64,000 bases of DNA. Origin: Staphylococcus xylosus NJ. GTDB lineage: Bacteria; Bacillota; Bacilli; Staphylococcales; Staphylococcaceae. The stretch is taken from NCBI RefSeq assembly GCF_000338275.1, contig NZ_ANMR01000034.1, positions 1-64,000 of the forward strand, given 5' to 3'. This document shows positions 1 to 9,515 of the stretch, piece by piece (position 1 is the stretch's first letter; each line of letters starts with the position of its first letter). Below the pieces are notes generated by a model that saw only the letters and a program-made list of their open reading frames with translations, searched no databases and was not told where the DNA came from. Position numbers and translations under genes: made by a program.

Positions 1-1297
1 GCATTTTAAATAAAACTACTGCATTATTTTCACGACAATACCTTGCAAATCTAGCAAAATCAATTTTAAAGAATGGATAATGTGCCGTATGATGTCCATT
101 ACCTCTAAATGTAGGCGCAAATAAAATCACTTTTTTATCTTTAATGATTGGTAGTGCTTCCTCCATTTCGGCTGTAACTTGTTGTTCATACGCCTCATCA
201 AATAAGATATCTGTTCTAGGGACCCCAGTCGGAATTATATTTTGTTCTTTAATACCAAACGCTTCACCATAAAACGGTATATCTGTTTCAGAAGAAACAA
301 AGGCTTTAGTATAATTTCTATGATTTACAGAATTAAAGAATGGGCCACCTTTTTTTCCAGCTCGACTAAAACCAACAGTTTTGAAAGCACCAACCGCATG
401 CCATACTTGAATAATTTCCTGACTTTTTCTAAATTTCACTTTGTAAAGTAACGGGTGAAAATCATCCACAAATATATAATCTGCTTTACCTAATAAATAC
501 GGAAATTTAAATTTGTCGATAAAGTTACGACGTGCCGAAATATTAAATTTAAACAAGGCATGTATCTTATATTTGTCATCTAAATTTTGGCGTAACATCT
601 CATTATAAACATATTCAAAGTTCCCTGACATTTCAGCTCTTGAATCAGATGTGAATAGTACCGTATTCCCCTTTTTCAAATGGAAAAATTTTGTCGTATT
701 AAATATCATTTGGAAGACAAAATTACGTATATTATATGTATAACGATTATACTTTAATTTCAAATCTGCAATCTTTTGTTTTAGAGGATTTAACTTAGGT
801 TTAGGAATCTTAAATAAGATTTCTAGCACAAACTCATTAACTTCACTGGATATCATCGGTCTCACAACATATTTTGTTTTATTAGAGTTGCCACCTTTTT
901 TAAACGTGTACATAAAATGTTTTAATAGAAAATTATTCTTACCATTTTGAGTATCTATCTCATGATACTGTTCCAGCTCATCTTCCTCTAACGTATATTG
1001 ACTAGGTTCTAACAATGATGAATTAATATTCGCTATATAATCAAAGTCACCTTTATATACAATTAAGTATTCACCTGAAGGTATATAATTTCCGTCATCT
1101 AATATAGCCACATTAAAGCGTGCTACGAATTGATTTCCGTTAATTTCTACATTGTTTGCTTTCAATTCTTTGGTCTCAGTTAAATTACGTAGAACAAAAT
1201 GTTTCTTGTCCAATTCGATATCCTCAACATGACCTGAAATAAATAATTGAATACGTTCCCAATAAATATTATCAATTATTATTTTAGATTTACTCAA
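1..1297 (-). CDS. tarL: Poly(ribitol-phosphate) polymerase TarL, C-terminus cut by window edge
   Basis: The product extends wall teichoic acid by transferring ribitol-phosphate from CDP-ribitol at the inner face of the membrane. About 432 residues are visible before the window edge. The start is TTG at 1297, with AGAGAGG upstream at normal spacing; the first residues are MSKSKIIIDNIYWERIQLF. The CDP-glycerol glycerophosphotransferase region includes TSDSRAEMSGNFEYVYNEM, VWHAVGAFKTVGFSRAGKKG and FAPTFRGNGHHTAHYPFF, close to S. aureus TarL/TarK as I remember them. The catalytic C-terminal part lies outside the window. It follows tarI and tarJ, 73 bp after tarJ, so it is the third gene of the operon. 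The neighbours supply CDP-ribitol, which favours a ribitol rather than glycerol substrate. TarL versus the paralogue TarK cannot be separated here. Confidence 0.9.
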   Translation of the reverse strand, partial: MSKSKIIIDNIYWERIQLFISGHVEDIELDKKHFVLRNLTETKELKANNVEINGNQFVARFNVAILDDGNYIPSGEYLIVYKGDFDYIANINSSLLEPSQYTLEEDELEQYHEIDTQNGKNNFLLKHFMYTFKKGGNSNKTKYVVRPMISSEVNEFVLEILFKIPKPKLNPLKQKIADLKLKYNRYTYNIRNFVFQMIFNTTKFFHLKKGNTVLFTSDSRAEMSGNFEYVYNEMLRQNLDDKYKIHALFKFNISARRNFIDKFKFPYLLGKADYIFVDDFHPLLYKVKFRKSQEIIQVWHAVGAFKTVGFSRAGKKGGPFFNSVNHRNYTKAFVSSETDIPFYGEAFGIKEQNIIPTGVPRTDILFDEAYEQQVTAEMEEALPIIKDKKVILFAPTFRGNGHHTAHYPFFKIDFARFARYCRENNAVVLFKM

Positions 1298-1322
1298 TTT
1301 AAAAACCTCTCTCTATCCTGTT

Positions 1323-1347
1323 CATAATATTATTTTAAAATATTATG
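1323..1347. repeat. AT-rich hairpin between tarJ and tarL
   Basis: CATAATATT and AATATTATG form a perfect 9-bp inverted repeat around a 7-nt loop in the 73-bp tarJ-tarL spacer. It lacks a GC stem and a U tract, so it is a poor terminator. It could be a processing or stability element for the tarL part of the transcript, or simply AT-rich chance. Confidence 0.4.
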
Positions 1348-1370
1348 ACTAATTGCTTATTTTTAAAAGT

Positions 1371-2399
1371 TTACATCGTCCATTTAATGACAGTCTTGCC
1401 CCACGAAGTAGATAAATCTGTTTCAAATGCATTGACTGCATCATTAATGGTTTTAACATCAAATTCGTTACCTTTGAGTAGCGCTAATTTTTCCACAACA
1501 TCTGGATGATCTTTATAGAATTTCGCAATATCTTTAAAGTCTTGCGCACCACTTCTACTGCTTCCAAACATTGTTAAACCTTTCTCTAACACTAATCTTG
1601 TGTTAACTTCAACAGGATATTCGCTTACACCTAACAAACTAACTGTGCCTTCAGGTGAAATCAAATCAATGATTTGATTTACTGCAGACTGGCTACCTTT
1701 CCCACCTACACACTCAAATGCATGATCAAAAGTAACCCCTTCAGGCACTTCATGTATGTGGTATATTTCATCTGCGAAAGAGAAATGACTTAATTTATAA
1801 TCTGTTTTACCAAAGATATAAATTGCTGCATTGGGATATAGTTTATTTAATAAAATTGCAGTAATATACCCTAAATTGCCATCGCCCCAAATACCAAAAC
1901 TATTTTTATTGGCATTTGATTTACGTTCAAACCTTTGAAGCGCATGCCAACTCACACTTACCAATTCAGAATATGCAATTGTACTTAAATCTTCGATACT
2001 ATCATCAATTTCTACGACACGGTCATGATCCATAAAAACATAATCTTGCATAAAACCATCATAACCACTAGATCTAAATTTACTACTAGGTAAATAGTTT
2101 TCTGCTATGACTTCATCTGTTTCTACGGGTGTATTCGGTACCATAATAACTCTTGTACCAGTCTTAAATATGCCTTTGTTATCATAAACAACTTCACCAA
2201 CACCTTCATGAACTAGAGACATGGGTAATTTTTTCTTTAATATTTGTTCATTTCTGCTACCCGTATAATATCTTTGATCTGCCGCACAAATTGATAAGTA
2301 TAATGGTCTTACAACAACTTTATCACTTTTAATATTTTCATTATTGTATGTTACTTCGAATTGTCTAGGTGCTACCAGTTGATAAACTTGGTTAATCAC
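1371..2399 (-). CDS. tarJ: Ribulose-5-phosphate reductase TarJ
   Basis: TarJ reduces D-ribulose-5-phosphate to D-ribitol-5-phosphate with NADPH, providing the substrate for TarI in CDP-ribitol synthesis. The 342-aa protein is a zinc-type medium-chain dehydrogenase. It has an N-terminal catalytic domain ([22 protein letters not shown]), a Rossmann segment near residues 170-185 ([15 protein letters not shown]) and the TarJ-typical [12 protein letters not shown]. The start is GTG at 2399 after AAAGGTGGG, and the reading frame overlaps the end of tarI by 8 nt, indicating translational coupling. Its place between tarI and tarL fixes the pathway assignment. Confidence 0.95.
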   Translation of the reverse strand: MINQVYQLVAPRQFEVTYNNENIKSDKVVVRPLYLSICAADQRYYTGSRNEQILKKKLPMSLVHEGVGEVVYDNKGIFKTGTRVIMVPNTPVETDEVIAENYLPSSKFRSSGYDGFMQDYVFMDHDRVVEIDDSIEDLSTIAYSELVSVSWHALQRFERKSNANKNSFGIWGDGNLGYITAILLNKLYPNAAIYIFGKTDYKLSHFSFADEIYHIHEVPEGVTFDHAFECVGGKGSQSAVNQIIDLISPEGTVSLLGVSEYPVEVNTRLVLEKGLTMFGSSRSGAQDFKDIAKFYKDHPDVVEKLALLKGNEFDVKTINDAVNAFETDLSTSWGKTVIKWTM

Positions 2400-3108
2400 T
2401 CAACATCCCACCTTTGATGATGGAATTCGCCACTTTTAGATCGTATGGCGTCGTAATTTTAATGTTATATAGTTCTCCCATCACTAATTTTACTTTTTTA
2501 TTAGCTACCACAAGAATCTTACAGGCATCTGTCATTATTTCTCTCTCTTCTACAGATAACGCATTATAGCTATTCCTCAATAAATTCACATTAAATGATT
2601 GTGGTGTTTGGCCTTGATACATTTCACTTCTGACTGGGATAGACTGTATTTGTTCTCCATCGCTTGAAGTGATAATAGTGTCAGTTGCAGGTATTACAGT
2701 ATCGACTGCACCATGTGCTAATACACTTTTAATATTTTCTTTGATGATTCGGTGCGTTAAAAATGGTCTAACCGCATCATGTGTAACGATTACATCTTCA
2801 TCAGTTATAGAGTGTGCTTTTTCAGCTTCATTTATAATATTCATAATCGTTTCATTACGGTCTGAACCACCTTGTACCACTTCGATTCTATCGTCATTAA
2901 TTTGATGCTTACGCAACGTATCCTTCGTATGCGAAATCCACTTTTGTGGTGTCGCAATAAATATTTTGTCAAATTCATTTGTGAGCAAGAACTTTTCAAC
3001 CGTATGAACTAATATAGGTTTACCATCTAAATCTAAAAATTGTTTTGGCAGTGGCACGTTTCCCATTCTAGAACCGATACCTCCCGCTAATATACCAGCA
3101 TATATCAT
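2392..3108 (-). CDS. tarI: Ribitol-5-phosphate cytidylyltransferase TarI
   Basis: TarI joins CTP and D-ribitol-5-phosphate to give CDP-ribitol, the activated precursor used by TarL. The 238-aa protein has the IspD/TarI nucleotidyltransferase signature at its N-terminus ([20 protein letters not shown]), then [12 protein letters not shown] near residue 109 and a PQSFN motif. ATG 3108 is preceded by AGGAGG at ideal spacing. It is the first gene of the tarIJL operon; its promoter must lie in the AT-rich region 3109-3607. IspD (isoprenoid pathway) is a family relative, but this cell has a mevalonate pathway and the tarJ neighbour makes TarI clear. Confidence 0.95.
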   Translation of the reverse strand: MIYAGILAGGIGSRMGNVPLPKQFLDLDGKPILVHTVEKFLLTNEFDKIFIATPQKWISHTKDTLRKHQINDDRIEVVQGGSDRNETIMNIINEAEKAHSITDEDVIVTHDAVRPFLTHRIIKENIKSVLAHGAVDTVIPATDTIITSSDGEQIQSIPVRSEMYQGQTPQSFNVNLLRNSYNALSVEEREIMTDACKILVVANKKVKLVMGELYNIKITTPYDLKVANSIIKGGMLSD

Positions 3109-3607
3109 ATGTTTTTCCTCCTATTCACTTTCAAATCTTATAATTTATTTTTTTATTTTAACTTTAAATATTTTTGACTTTTTACCATTCGATAAATCTT
3201 TTAAAGATTTTACTTTTTATGTTATAGAGATAAACATTATTTCTTAAGCACAATATACCAATTTTTATCATTCATTTCTAGTTATAACTGTTTTTATGTT
3301 TTTAATAGCATCATATTACCTCGCTCAATATATATTATTATAAAATTCAACTTGCAAGTAATTAAAATTGAGCACTTCTATCTAATAAAATGGTTATTTT
3401 ACACTAAAAAAGCGTTATTCAACTTTAATTTTTCAGAATATATTTACAATTCTAAATTTTCTTAGTATATTCGACTTATTAGCTATTTATTTACGTGACT
3501 TTTTACCATAAATATAGACACTACTTTTATAATTTTAAGCTGTGTATATGCTGACGAAACATAACTCACAATGACTTTATACATATCGACACACCCTACG
3601 TTAAATT
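3109..3607. other. AT-rich divergent promoter region, tarI and aminotransferase
   Basis: About 500 bp separate tarI (leftward) and the aminotransferase (rightward). No open frame with a ribosome binding site was found. It must hold both promoters, but I cannot point to a convincing -35/-10 pair or an operator. Confidence 0.5.
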
Positions 3608-3625
3608 ATGGGAGGCGCATCAATT

Positions 3626-4963
3626 ATGAACAAATCAGAACGACTTATCAATGAAGATAGTAAATACTTTGCTAAGCCAGGAAGAATTAAATATTATCCA
3701 TTAGCTATCTCGCATGGCTATGGTGCAACACTCGTAGACGTTGAAGGAAAAACATATATTGACCTGCTATCTAGTGCAAGTTCTCAAAACGTTGGTCATG
3801 CACCTAAACAGGTTACTGATGCTATCAAAGCACAAGTTGATCAATTCATACATTATACTCCTGCGTACATGTATCATGAGCCTTTAGTCAAATTAGCTAA
3901 AAAAATATGTGAAATTGCACCAGGTGCCTATGAGAAACGTGCACTTTTCGGCCTTTCGGGATCAGATGCAAATGACGGCATCGTTAAATTAGCTCGCGCA
4001 TATACAGGAAGACCTTATATTATTAGTTTTATCAATGCTTATCATGGTTCTACATATGGATCACTTTCTATGTCTGCAATCAGTTTAAATATGCGTAAAC
4101 ATTATGGTCCAATGCTACCAGGTTTCTATCACATTCCTTTTCCAGATAATTATCGCGGTATGTTTGAGCATCAAAATCCAAATACAGTAGAAGAATATCT
4201 TGCTCCACTTAAAGAAATGTTCGAAAAGTATGTACCAGCCGACGAAGTAGCTTGTATCATGATTGAAACTATCCAAGGCGATGGCGGTTTACTTGAACCC
4301 GTAGACGGTTACTTTGAAGCCTTACAAGAGTTATGCCAAACACACGGTATATTATTGGCTGTGGATGATATCCAACAAGGGTTAGGACGAACAGGTTGTT
4401 GGAGTTCCGTATCGCATTATAATATTGAACCTGATCTTATTACATTTGGTAAATCACTGGCAGGTGGTCTACCAATGTCCGCCATTGTTGGGCGTTCAGA
4501 AATCATGGACTATTTAGACGCCCCAGCTCATTTATTTACTACTGGTGCTAATCCGGTAAGTTGTGAAGCTGCGTTAGCTACAATTTCTATGATTGAAGAT
4601 CAAGGACTATTGCAGGCTAGTACTGATAAAGGATATTACGTTCGTGAACGCCTGAATCAATGGCCTGAAAAATATAAATCTGTCGGAAATGTCAGAGGTA
4701 AAGGGCTCTCTATTGGTATCGATATTGTGTCAGATAAAATTAAAAAAGTGCGCAATCCTGAAGCAGCTTTAAAGATTTGTAATCGTTGTTTTGACAATGG
4801 TGTCGTCATCATTGCTGTTGCTGGAAATGTACTGCGTTTCCAACCACCATTAGTCATAACTTATGATCAGTTAGATACTGCTTTAAATGTGCTAGAAGCT
4901 GCAATTCAAGACTTGGAAAAAGGCCAATTAGCAAACTACGATATAGCAGGCCAAGGTTGGTAA
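3626..4963 (+). CDS. Class III (GABA/ornithine-type) PLP aminotransferase
   Basis: This is a 445-aa fold-type I aminotransferase of class III, the family of 4-aminobutyrate, acetylornithine and diaminopimelate-type transaminases. Visible features are SGSDANDGIVKLAR (cofactor phosphate region), AYHGSTYGS, ETIQGDGG, the PLP-contacting LAVDDIQQGLGRTG near 244-257 (D247/D248, where most relatives have DE) and ITFGKSLAGG with the Schiff-base lysine K276. An upstream in-frame ATG at 3608 overlaps the GGGAGG ribosome binding site, so ATG 3626 is the better start. The substrate is not defined by sequence. It is monocistronic with its own terminator and sits next to the capsule operon, but a role in glutamate supply for capsule is only a guess. 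Confidence 0.85.
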   Translation: MNKSERLINEDSKYFAKPGRIKYYPLAISHGYGATLVDVEGKTYIDLLSSASSQNVGHAPKQVTDAIKAQVDQFIHYTPAYMYHEPLVKLAKKICEIAPGAYEKRALFGLSGSDANDGIVKLARAYTGRPYIISFINAYHGSTYGSLSMSAISLNMRKHYGPMLPGFYHIPFPDNYRGMFEHQNPNTVEEYLAPLKEMFEKYVPADEVACIMIETIQGDGGLLEPVDGYFEALQELCQTHGILLAVDDIQQGLGRTGCWSSVSHYNIEPDLITFGKSLAGGLPMSAIVGRSEIMDYLDAPAHLFTTGANPVSCEAALATISMIEDQGLLQASTDKGYYVRERLNQWPEKYKSVGNVRGKGLSIGIDIVSDKIKKVRNPEAALKICNRCFDNGVVIIAVAGNVLRFQPPLVITYDQLDTALNVLEAAIQDLEKGQLANYDIAGQGW

Positions 4964-4986
4964 AACAACTTACTTAATCATTTAGT

Positions 4987-5030
4987 AAAAAACGGGTAGA
5001 TATCTCAAACTGATATCTATCCGTTTTCTT
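4987..5030 (+). terminator. Intrinsic terminator after aminotransferase
   Basis: The stem ACGGGTAGATATC / GATATCTATCCGT has a 7-nt loop and is followed by TTTTCTTTT. Confidence 0.85.
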
Positions 5031-5075
5031 TTGTTGTTGATGTTATATAAAATTTCTATCTTACCCCTTTATTTA

Positions 5076-6668
5076 CTATCTATTACCGACATCGTGTCCA
5101 ATTTCAACAGTTTTATTATTCTTGTTGTAAAGTGCGGCTTGGACACTGCCAAAGTTAGGATCATTACGTTTTTCTTCAATCTGAAAACCTAAACTTTTGA
5201 ATATATCTATATCTTGTTTACTTGTAGCATTTTCATAAAAAATTTGTCCCCCATCGTTATAAAAACGTGGCTTATCTATCGATTCTTGTAGGGTACCATC
5301 ACCTCTTAAATAATCTACCAACACTTCATTCAATGTGGTTGGTATCTTGTTACCTCCTGGCGTTCCTATACCCATGTAATAATCAGGGCCTACTACAATA
5401 CTTGGTGCTGTAAACGACCTTGGCTCTTTATGCTTCCCACCATAGTTCGGACTTGCCGGATTAGATGAAAAGTTGTTTAATGAGTTATTCATATAGAACC
5501 CCTCTTTCATAAATTTACCGGAACCAAAGAAACTTGCTAAAGTATTGGTAGTACTTGTTAACTTACCGTTTTTATCTATAACTACAAAATGTGTAGTACT
5601 TGTATTGTCCACATTATTTGTATTGAAATTACTATTAAAATTAACCTCGTTTAATTTTCCTAATATATAATCTTGAGATAAGTATTCATCGTAGTCTTCA
5701 TCTTGACCATTAATAATATCTCTATTTCTATACATCAATGCTCTAGACTTTAACATACCTGTAATATAATCTAATCGGTTATCAGGGGTTGTATCATTAC
5801 CTGTTGCTTCATCAATTTCTAAACCTTGTAGCATTAGCGTTCCACCTAACGGATTAGATGCAGAATATACTTTATTATTTAGGTAATCTGTACTTACCGG
5901 TTCCTTTTTCTCTGTTTTGTAACTTGTAAAATCTTTTTCATTAACTTCATCATCCACTTGCTTAGAAACACTTTTACCTACTTTCTCATAAAAGTATTCT
6001 GGTCCATGATCTCTAATGCCTTTAATCGTTTTAGCTAAAGCTGGTTGTTTTACAACGTCACCTTCTCTTTTCGTCTGGCCACTATCAAAAAATGGGGAGT
6101 TCCGATCAATATCTGAGCCATAAAGTTTTAAACTACGTTCCAGTTCTGAATCCACTTCAAAACCATCCTCAGCTAAAGGTATAACATAGTCTAATATTTT
6201 CTGTTCCTCCATCTTGCCTCCTTCGTTATGTGCATCGTGTAAACCACGAACAAATCCAGGTGTACCTATCTCGTCTTTTTGTTTAAAGTCAAAAGATGAT
6301 ATGTCTTTGTATTGCCATTGCTTTGGTGCAACGTTTTCTTGGCCATCATAAGCTAACATTGCGCCACCACCACCTAAACCGGATGAATGAGGCTCTGTTA
6401 TTGCAAGTGCATAAGAAACACCTACAGATGCATCTATCGCATTACCGCCGTCTTGCAATATTTTTTCCCCAACCCGCGTTGCGATTGGATTGTTTGAAGC
6501 AACACCGTAATTTTTGTCGGAAAGATCCTGGGCATGATCTGCTATTTTATTCTCATATAATTCATCTTTATTATAATTATCTTTTTTAGTTATCATAAAA
6601 AAGCCAAAAGATATGATAATTGTAAGGAGTAATATTACGATGAGCGTTTTTTTATTATAAATACTCAT
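5076..6668 (-). CDS. capD: Gamma-glutamyltransferase CapD of poly-gamma-glutamate capsule
   Basis: CapD belongs to the gamma-glutamyltranspeptidase (Ntn hydrolase) family. In capsule operons it cleaves poly-gamma-glutamate and transfers it to the wall or releases it. The 530-aa precursor has one N-terminal membrane/signal segment (about 8-25), a large-subunit domain with GGNAIDASVGVSYAL and EPHSSGLGGGG, and the self-cleavage site TSTTHFVVID, where T358 is the expected catalytic threonine. A small subunit with GTPGGNKIPTTL near the C-terminus follows. AAAGGAGC precedes ATG 6668, 2 nt after the capE stop. It is last in capBCAED. Whether it anchors capsule, as in Bacillus anthracis, or degrades it, as a B. 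subtilis-type Ggt, cannot be told from sequence. Confidence 0.9.
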   Translation of the reverse strand: MSIYNKKTLIVILLLTIIISFGFFMITKKDNYNKDELYENKIADHAQDLSDKNYGVASNNPIATRVGEKILQDGGNAIDASVGVSYALAITEPHSSGLGGGGAMLAYDGQENVAPKQWQYKDISSFDFKQKDEIGTPGFVRGLHDAHNEGGKMEEQKILDYVIPLAEDGFEVDSELERSLKLYGSDIDRNSPFFDSGQTKREGDVVKQPALAKTIKGIRDHGPEYFYEKVGKSVSKQVDDEVNEKDFTSYKTEKKEPVSTDYLNNKVYSASNPLGGTLMLQGLEIDEATGNDTTPDNRLDYITGMLKSRALMYRNRDIINGQDEDYDEYLSQDYILGKLNEVNFNSNFNTNNVDNTSTTHFVVIDKNGKLTSTTNTLASFFGSGKFMKEGFYMNNSLNNFSSNPASPNYGGKHKEPRSFTAPSIVVGPDYYMGIGTPGGNKIPTTLNEVLVDYLRGDGTLQESIDKPRFYNDGGQIFYENATSKQDIDIFKSLGFQIEEKRNDPNFGSVQAALYNKNNKTVEIGHDVGNR

Positions 6669-6670
6669 AC

Positions 6671-6829
6671 TTAAGCTCCTTTAGAAAGATATTGAAGATG
6701 AGAAGTTTTCAATTCATTTAGTTCATATTGATCTAATCCTTCGTTCGCTCTCGCGAAAACAATTAATAGTAAAACAACCAATACAACTGAAACAACTGTT
6801 ATACTTACCCAATGTTTTTTAATGTTCAT
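6671..6829 (-). CDS. capE: CapE/PgsE-like 52-aa capsule membrane peptide
   Basis: This short gene lies between capA and capD on the same strand. It encodes 52 residues, beginning MNIKKHWVSITVVSVVLVVL, with one hydrophobic helix (about 8-25) and a charged C-terminal tail (RANEGLDQYELNELKTSHL). The start ATG 6829 overlaps the last 11 nt of capA, GGAGGTTACGTTT lies just upstream, and the stop is 2 nt before capD. The position, size and topology match capE of B. anthracis and pgsE/ywtC of B. subtilis, small membrane proteins needed for efficient polyglutamate production. Similarity is by position and topology; I recognise no strong sequence motif, as is usual for this family. Confidence 0.8.
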   Translation of the reverse strand: MNIKKHWVSITVVSVVLVVLLLIVFARANEGLDQYELNELKTSHLQYLSKGA

Positions 6830-7889
6830 AAACGTAACCTCCATTCTCTTTTTTAAAATTTATGTTTTTACCTTCAATATTATTAAGTAACTTGATTTCT
6901 TCTACTTTACTTGGGTTAGATTTAGTGATTTGTCCACCTTGTGACTTAATTGGCGTCACCGTAAATTGAGACTGGTCACCGTTCCAATTTTGTTGCACTG
7001 CTAAACCTTGTTTGTTTTTAGATAAAAAATCTTCTGATGTTACATTGCCTAAACTGTAAAAGATACTGGTGTCTTTGTATTTTTCTATTTCTTGTACTAC
7101 CGAGTTATGACCAATTATCACATCAGCACCCGCATCAGCTAACGAATGCGCGTATTCTCTTTGCCTAGTAGTAACTGATCGTTCATCTGTGATACCCCAA
7201 TCAACGTTAACAACTACATAATCATTGTTTTCTTTAAGTTTTTTAATTAATGGGATATAAATGTTTGGCTCCAAACTAACTGATGTCGTATTTTTTAATG
7301 TATCTGTATAGTCTGATTCAACATCAGTAAAAGATACATTAGCTATTTTTTTATTTTTAACCGTTTGTTGTACTGTTTTACTATTGATAGCATTGGAGCC
7401 ATTTCCAGTTAAATAATTATAGCCTGACTGAGCTTCTACTGATTTCATTAAGTCTCTCGCAGTTACATTGTCTGTAACTTGGTTGATAAGATTTAAGCTT
7501 TTAATATTCAAATCTCTTAAAAACATTACATTTTCTAAGTTTTTATTGATATTTTTTTTTCTATCATCTGAGAATTTCGATACTTTTAAACTTGCTGTAG
7601 AATAATCACTCCCTTTTAAAATTGGCTTAATAGCACTAAAAGCTTCGCTAATATTATTCTTCCTGATGTGGTTATTTAATTCGACATTTCCTAAATATGT
7701 CATTCTTATATCACCTTGACCTTTATTCATAGCTTTAACGGGTTCAATTTTTTGTGATGTCATGACAAATACTAAAAGTACAATAGCGATAATTAAAATA
7801 ATGCTAGTGTAAATTGTATTTCTTTTCTTATGTCGTTTAGTCCACTTGAGTATGCGTTCTTCTATTGAAAATCTTTTAGAATTCTTCAT
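6819..7889 (-). CDS. capA: Poly-gamma-glutamate capsule protein CapA/PgsA
   Basis: CapA is the membrane-anchored calcineurin-like protein of the polyglutamate synthase/export complex. The 356-aa protein has an N-terminal basic stretch, one transmembrane helix (about 27-45) and an extracellular PGA_cap domain. Visible are GDIRMTYLGNVELNNHI near 60, VVVNVDWGITDERSV, ADAGADVIIGHNSVVQEIEKY and SIFYSLGNVTSEDF near 275. The metallophosphatase fold residues look partly altered (GHNSVVQ instead of GHHPHV), as in other PgsA proteins. AAGGAG precedes ATG 7889. It lies 14 nt after capC and overlaps capE. Confidence 0.92.
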   Translation of the reverse strand: MKNSKRFSIEERILKWTKRHKKRNTIYTSIILIIAIVLLVFVMTSQKIEPVKAMNKGQGDIRMTYLGNVELNNHIRKNNISEAFSAIKPILKGSDYSTASLKVSKFSDDRKKNINKNLENVMFLRDLNIKSLNLINQVTDNVTARDLMKSVEAQSGYNYLTGNGSNAINSKTVQQTVKNKKIANVSFTDVESDYTDTLKNTTSVSLEPNIYIPLIKKLKENNDYVVVNVDWGITDERSVTTRQREYAHSLADAGADVIIGHNSVVQEIEKYKDTSIFYSLGNVTSEDFLSKNKQGLAVQQNWNGDQSQFTVTPIKSQGGQITKSNPSKVEEIKLLNNIEGKNINFKKENGGYVYEH

Positions 7890-7903
7890 ATATATGCTCC
7901 TTA

Positions 7904-8356
7904 CTAGTTGATAAAGCTATAAAAGAATAAAATGACATAAGTGATACATGTTAAAAGCATACAAGTTGATAAAGTAATAATGACACCTTGCTTTTGAATC
8001 GTGTTTGCTATAATTCCTGGTATAACGACACCTATGCCCGACATTTCGACCATCTCGAATGGTGTCACTGGATATATTAAGTCAAAAACAAATTTCAAAA
8101 CCATTCCAGTCAAGATCATGGCTGCAAATTTCCTTCGGCCATATAATATAACAATCCGACTTATACCATGATTTACGATAAAGTATGTAATACAACTAAT
8201 GATGAGTACAGATAATAGCATAATTGGTTGATCAAAAATTAAAGCTAAATATCCAGGTACTACTAATCCAGCTGGACTAATACCAAATTTTTCAGCGAAG
8301 ATTAAACTTAATACAATGCCCACAAATAATGAAAAATATAATTCTGAACCTATCAT
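7904..8356 (-). CDS. capC: Poly-gamma-glutamate biosynthesis protein CapC/PgsC
   Basis: CapC is the integral membrane partner of the CapB ligase in polyglutamate polymerisation. The 150-aa length matches PgsC (about 149). The sequence is almost entirely hydrophobic, with four to five predicted helices. Family-like segments are FAEKFGISPAGLVVPGYLAL near the N-terminus and YGRRKFAAMILTGM near the middle. Its ATG lies directly after the capB stop (TAATATG), with GAAGGGATC inside capB as ribosome binding site, so the two are translationally coupled. Confidence 0.93.
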   Translation of the reverse strand: MIGSELYFSLFVGIVLSLIFAEKFGISPAGLVVPGYLALIFDQPIMLLSVLIISCITYFIVNHGISRIVILYGRRKFAAMILTGMVLKFVFDLIYPVTPFEMVEMSGIGVVIPGIIANTIQKQGVIITLSTCMLLTCITYVILFFYSFIN

Positions 8357-8357
8357 A

Positions 8358-9515
8358 TTATTTGATCCCTTCTATATACTGCGCTATTTGTTTACCTGGT
8401 CCATGGATATTACCCACGCAAAATATCAATGAGTTTTGAGACTCTTGGTATAACGCTTGCTCTATTTCTTTTATATCTCTACCTTCAAAATTCAAATACT
8501 TTTTGTCCGGTTGTCCTTTCATTACTTCAGTAACCATTTGCGTACTCTTACCAGTACAAATCAATGTGTCAAAATCAACTTCAGTAATAAAGTCCTCAGC
8601 AAACTGCCGTGTTCTATCGACCCTATCAGAACGACAATTCAAGATAATAACTATTTTCTTATATGGATAGTTATAACTTTCTACCTTATTTAATATTGCC
8701 TTAGTCGATTTCGGTTCATTAGCAGCGAACGCATTGACATAAACATTAGTTGACTGATTAGCATCAAAGTATTTAACCTCAACGGCTCCAACATCTGGTG
8801 GCGCATTCAGCATACCTTTTAATGCGATTTCTCTATCAATACCAAGTGCTTCTGCAACACCCATTGCAATAGCTACATTGTCAGGGAACACAATGTAACC
8901 AAATTTCCTTAAATACGATTCTGGCACTTCTTCCTTATCTACAACGATAAGCTTCGTCTTACGCCTTTTTGCTACTTTAGCAAAAAAGTCTGTATAATCA
9001 TCTTTCATAACAACAAGATGTCCTCTATAAGGAATAGTTGCTGTAAAAGCCTCCGCCACTTCATTTAACGTTGGTCCAAGAACATCCATATGATCTTCCA
9101 TTACGTTGACGATGACTCCTATATTAGCTTTTACAAGATCTTTCTGGAACGTAATTTGATAATCGGGATTCACAGCCATGCATTCATTAACTAAAGCGTT
9201 GGCTTTTTGTTTAACAACTTTCCTGATAATATCACGCTGTTCTCCAATATTAGCTCCTTGTGGTTTTCTATAAACTGGATATTCCCTAGGTGTAAACCAA
9301 TACATCATACGCGCATCTGTACCTGTTGTTTTGCCAATAACGCGATAGTTATCCTCACGTAAAGTACTGTAAATCAATCTAGTTATAGTAGATTTACCTC
9401 TAATACCATTTATATTGATACGTATAGGAATCTTTTCTAATCTGTTAGAATGCCTTTTCTTTTCAACAATACCTAACCAAAGAATAACCCCGATACAAAT
9501 TATGATTAGTAGCAA
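8358..9515 (-). CDS. capB: Poly-gamma-glutamate synthase ligase CapB/PgsB
   Basis: CapB is the ATP-dependent amide ligase (Mur ligase-related) that adds glutamate through gamma linkages. The 385-aa length agrees with the family (about 390). It has an N-terminal membrane helix (about 1-15), a P-loop-like INGIRGKSTITRLIYSTL near 34-51, VNECMAVNPDYQITFQKDL, GVIVNVMEDHMDVLG near 136 and VNAFAANEPKSTKAILNKV. The start is TTG 9515, with AAGAGGG 8 nt upstream; I see no better ATG. It heads the capBCAED operon. CapBCA in staphylococci such as S. epidermidis protects against host defence and salt; that role is inferred here. Confidence 0.93.
   Translation of the reverse strand: MLLIIICIGVILWLGIVEKKRHSNRLEKIPIRININGIRGKSTITRLIYSTLREDNYRVIGKTTGTDARMMYWFTPREYPVYRKPQGANIGEQRDIIRKVVKQKANALVNECMAVNPDYQITFQKDLVKANIGVIVNVMEDHMDVLGPTLNEVAEAFTATIPYRGHLVVMKDDYTDFFAKVAKRRKTKLIVVDKEEVPESYLRKFGYIVFPDNVAIAMGVAEALGIDREIALKGMLNAPPDVGAVEVKYFDANQSTNVYVNAFAANEPKSTKAILNKVESYNYPYKKIVIILNCRSDRVDRTRQFAEDFITEVDFDTLICTGKSTQMVTEVMKGQPDKKYLNFEGRDIKEIEQALYQESQNSLIFCVGNIHGPGKQIAQYIEGIK

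Noticed and set aside
2669..2905. Antisense frames over tarI and other long genes
   Set aside because: Reverse-frame openness is common in AT-rich genes with this codon usage; no ribosome binding sites.
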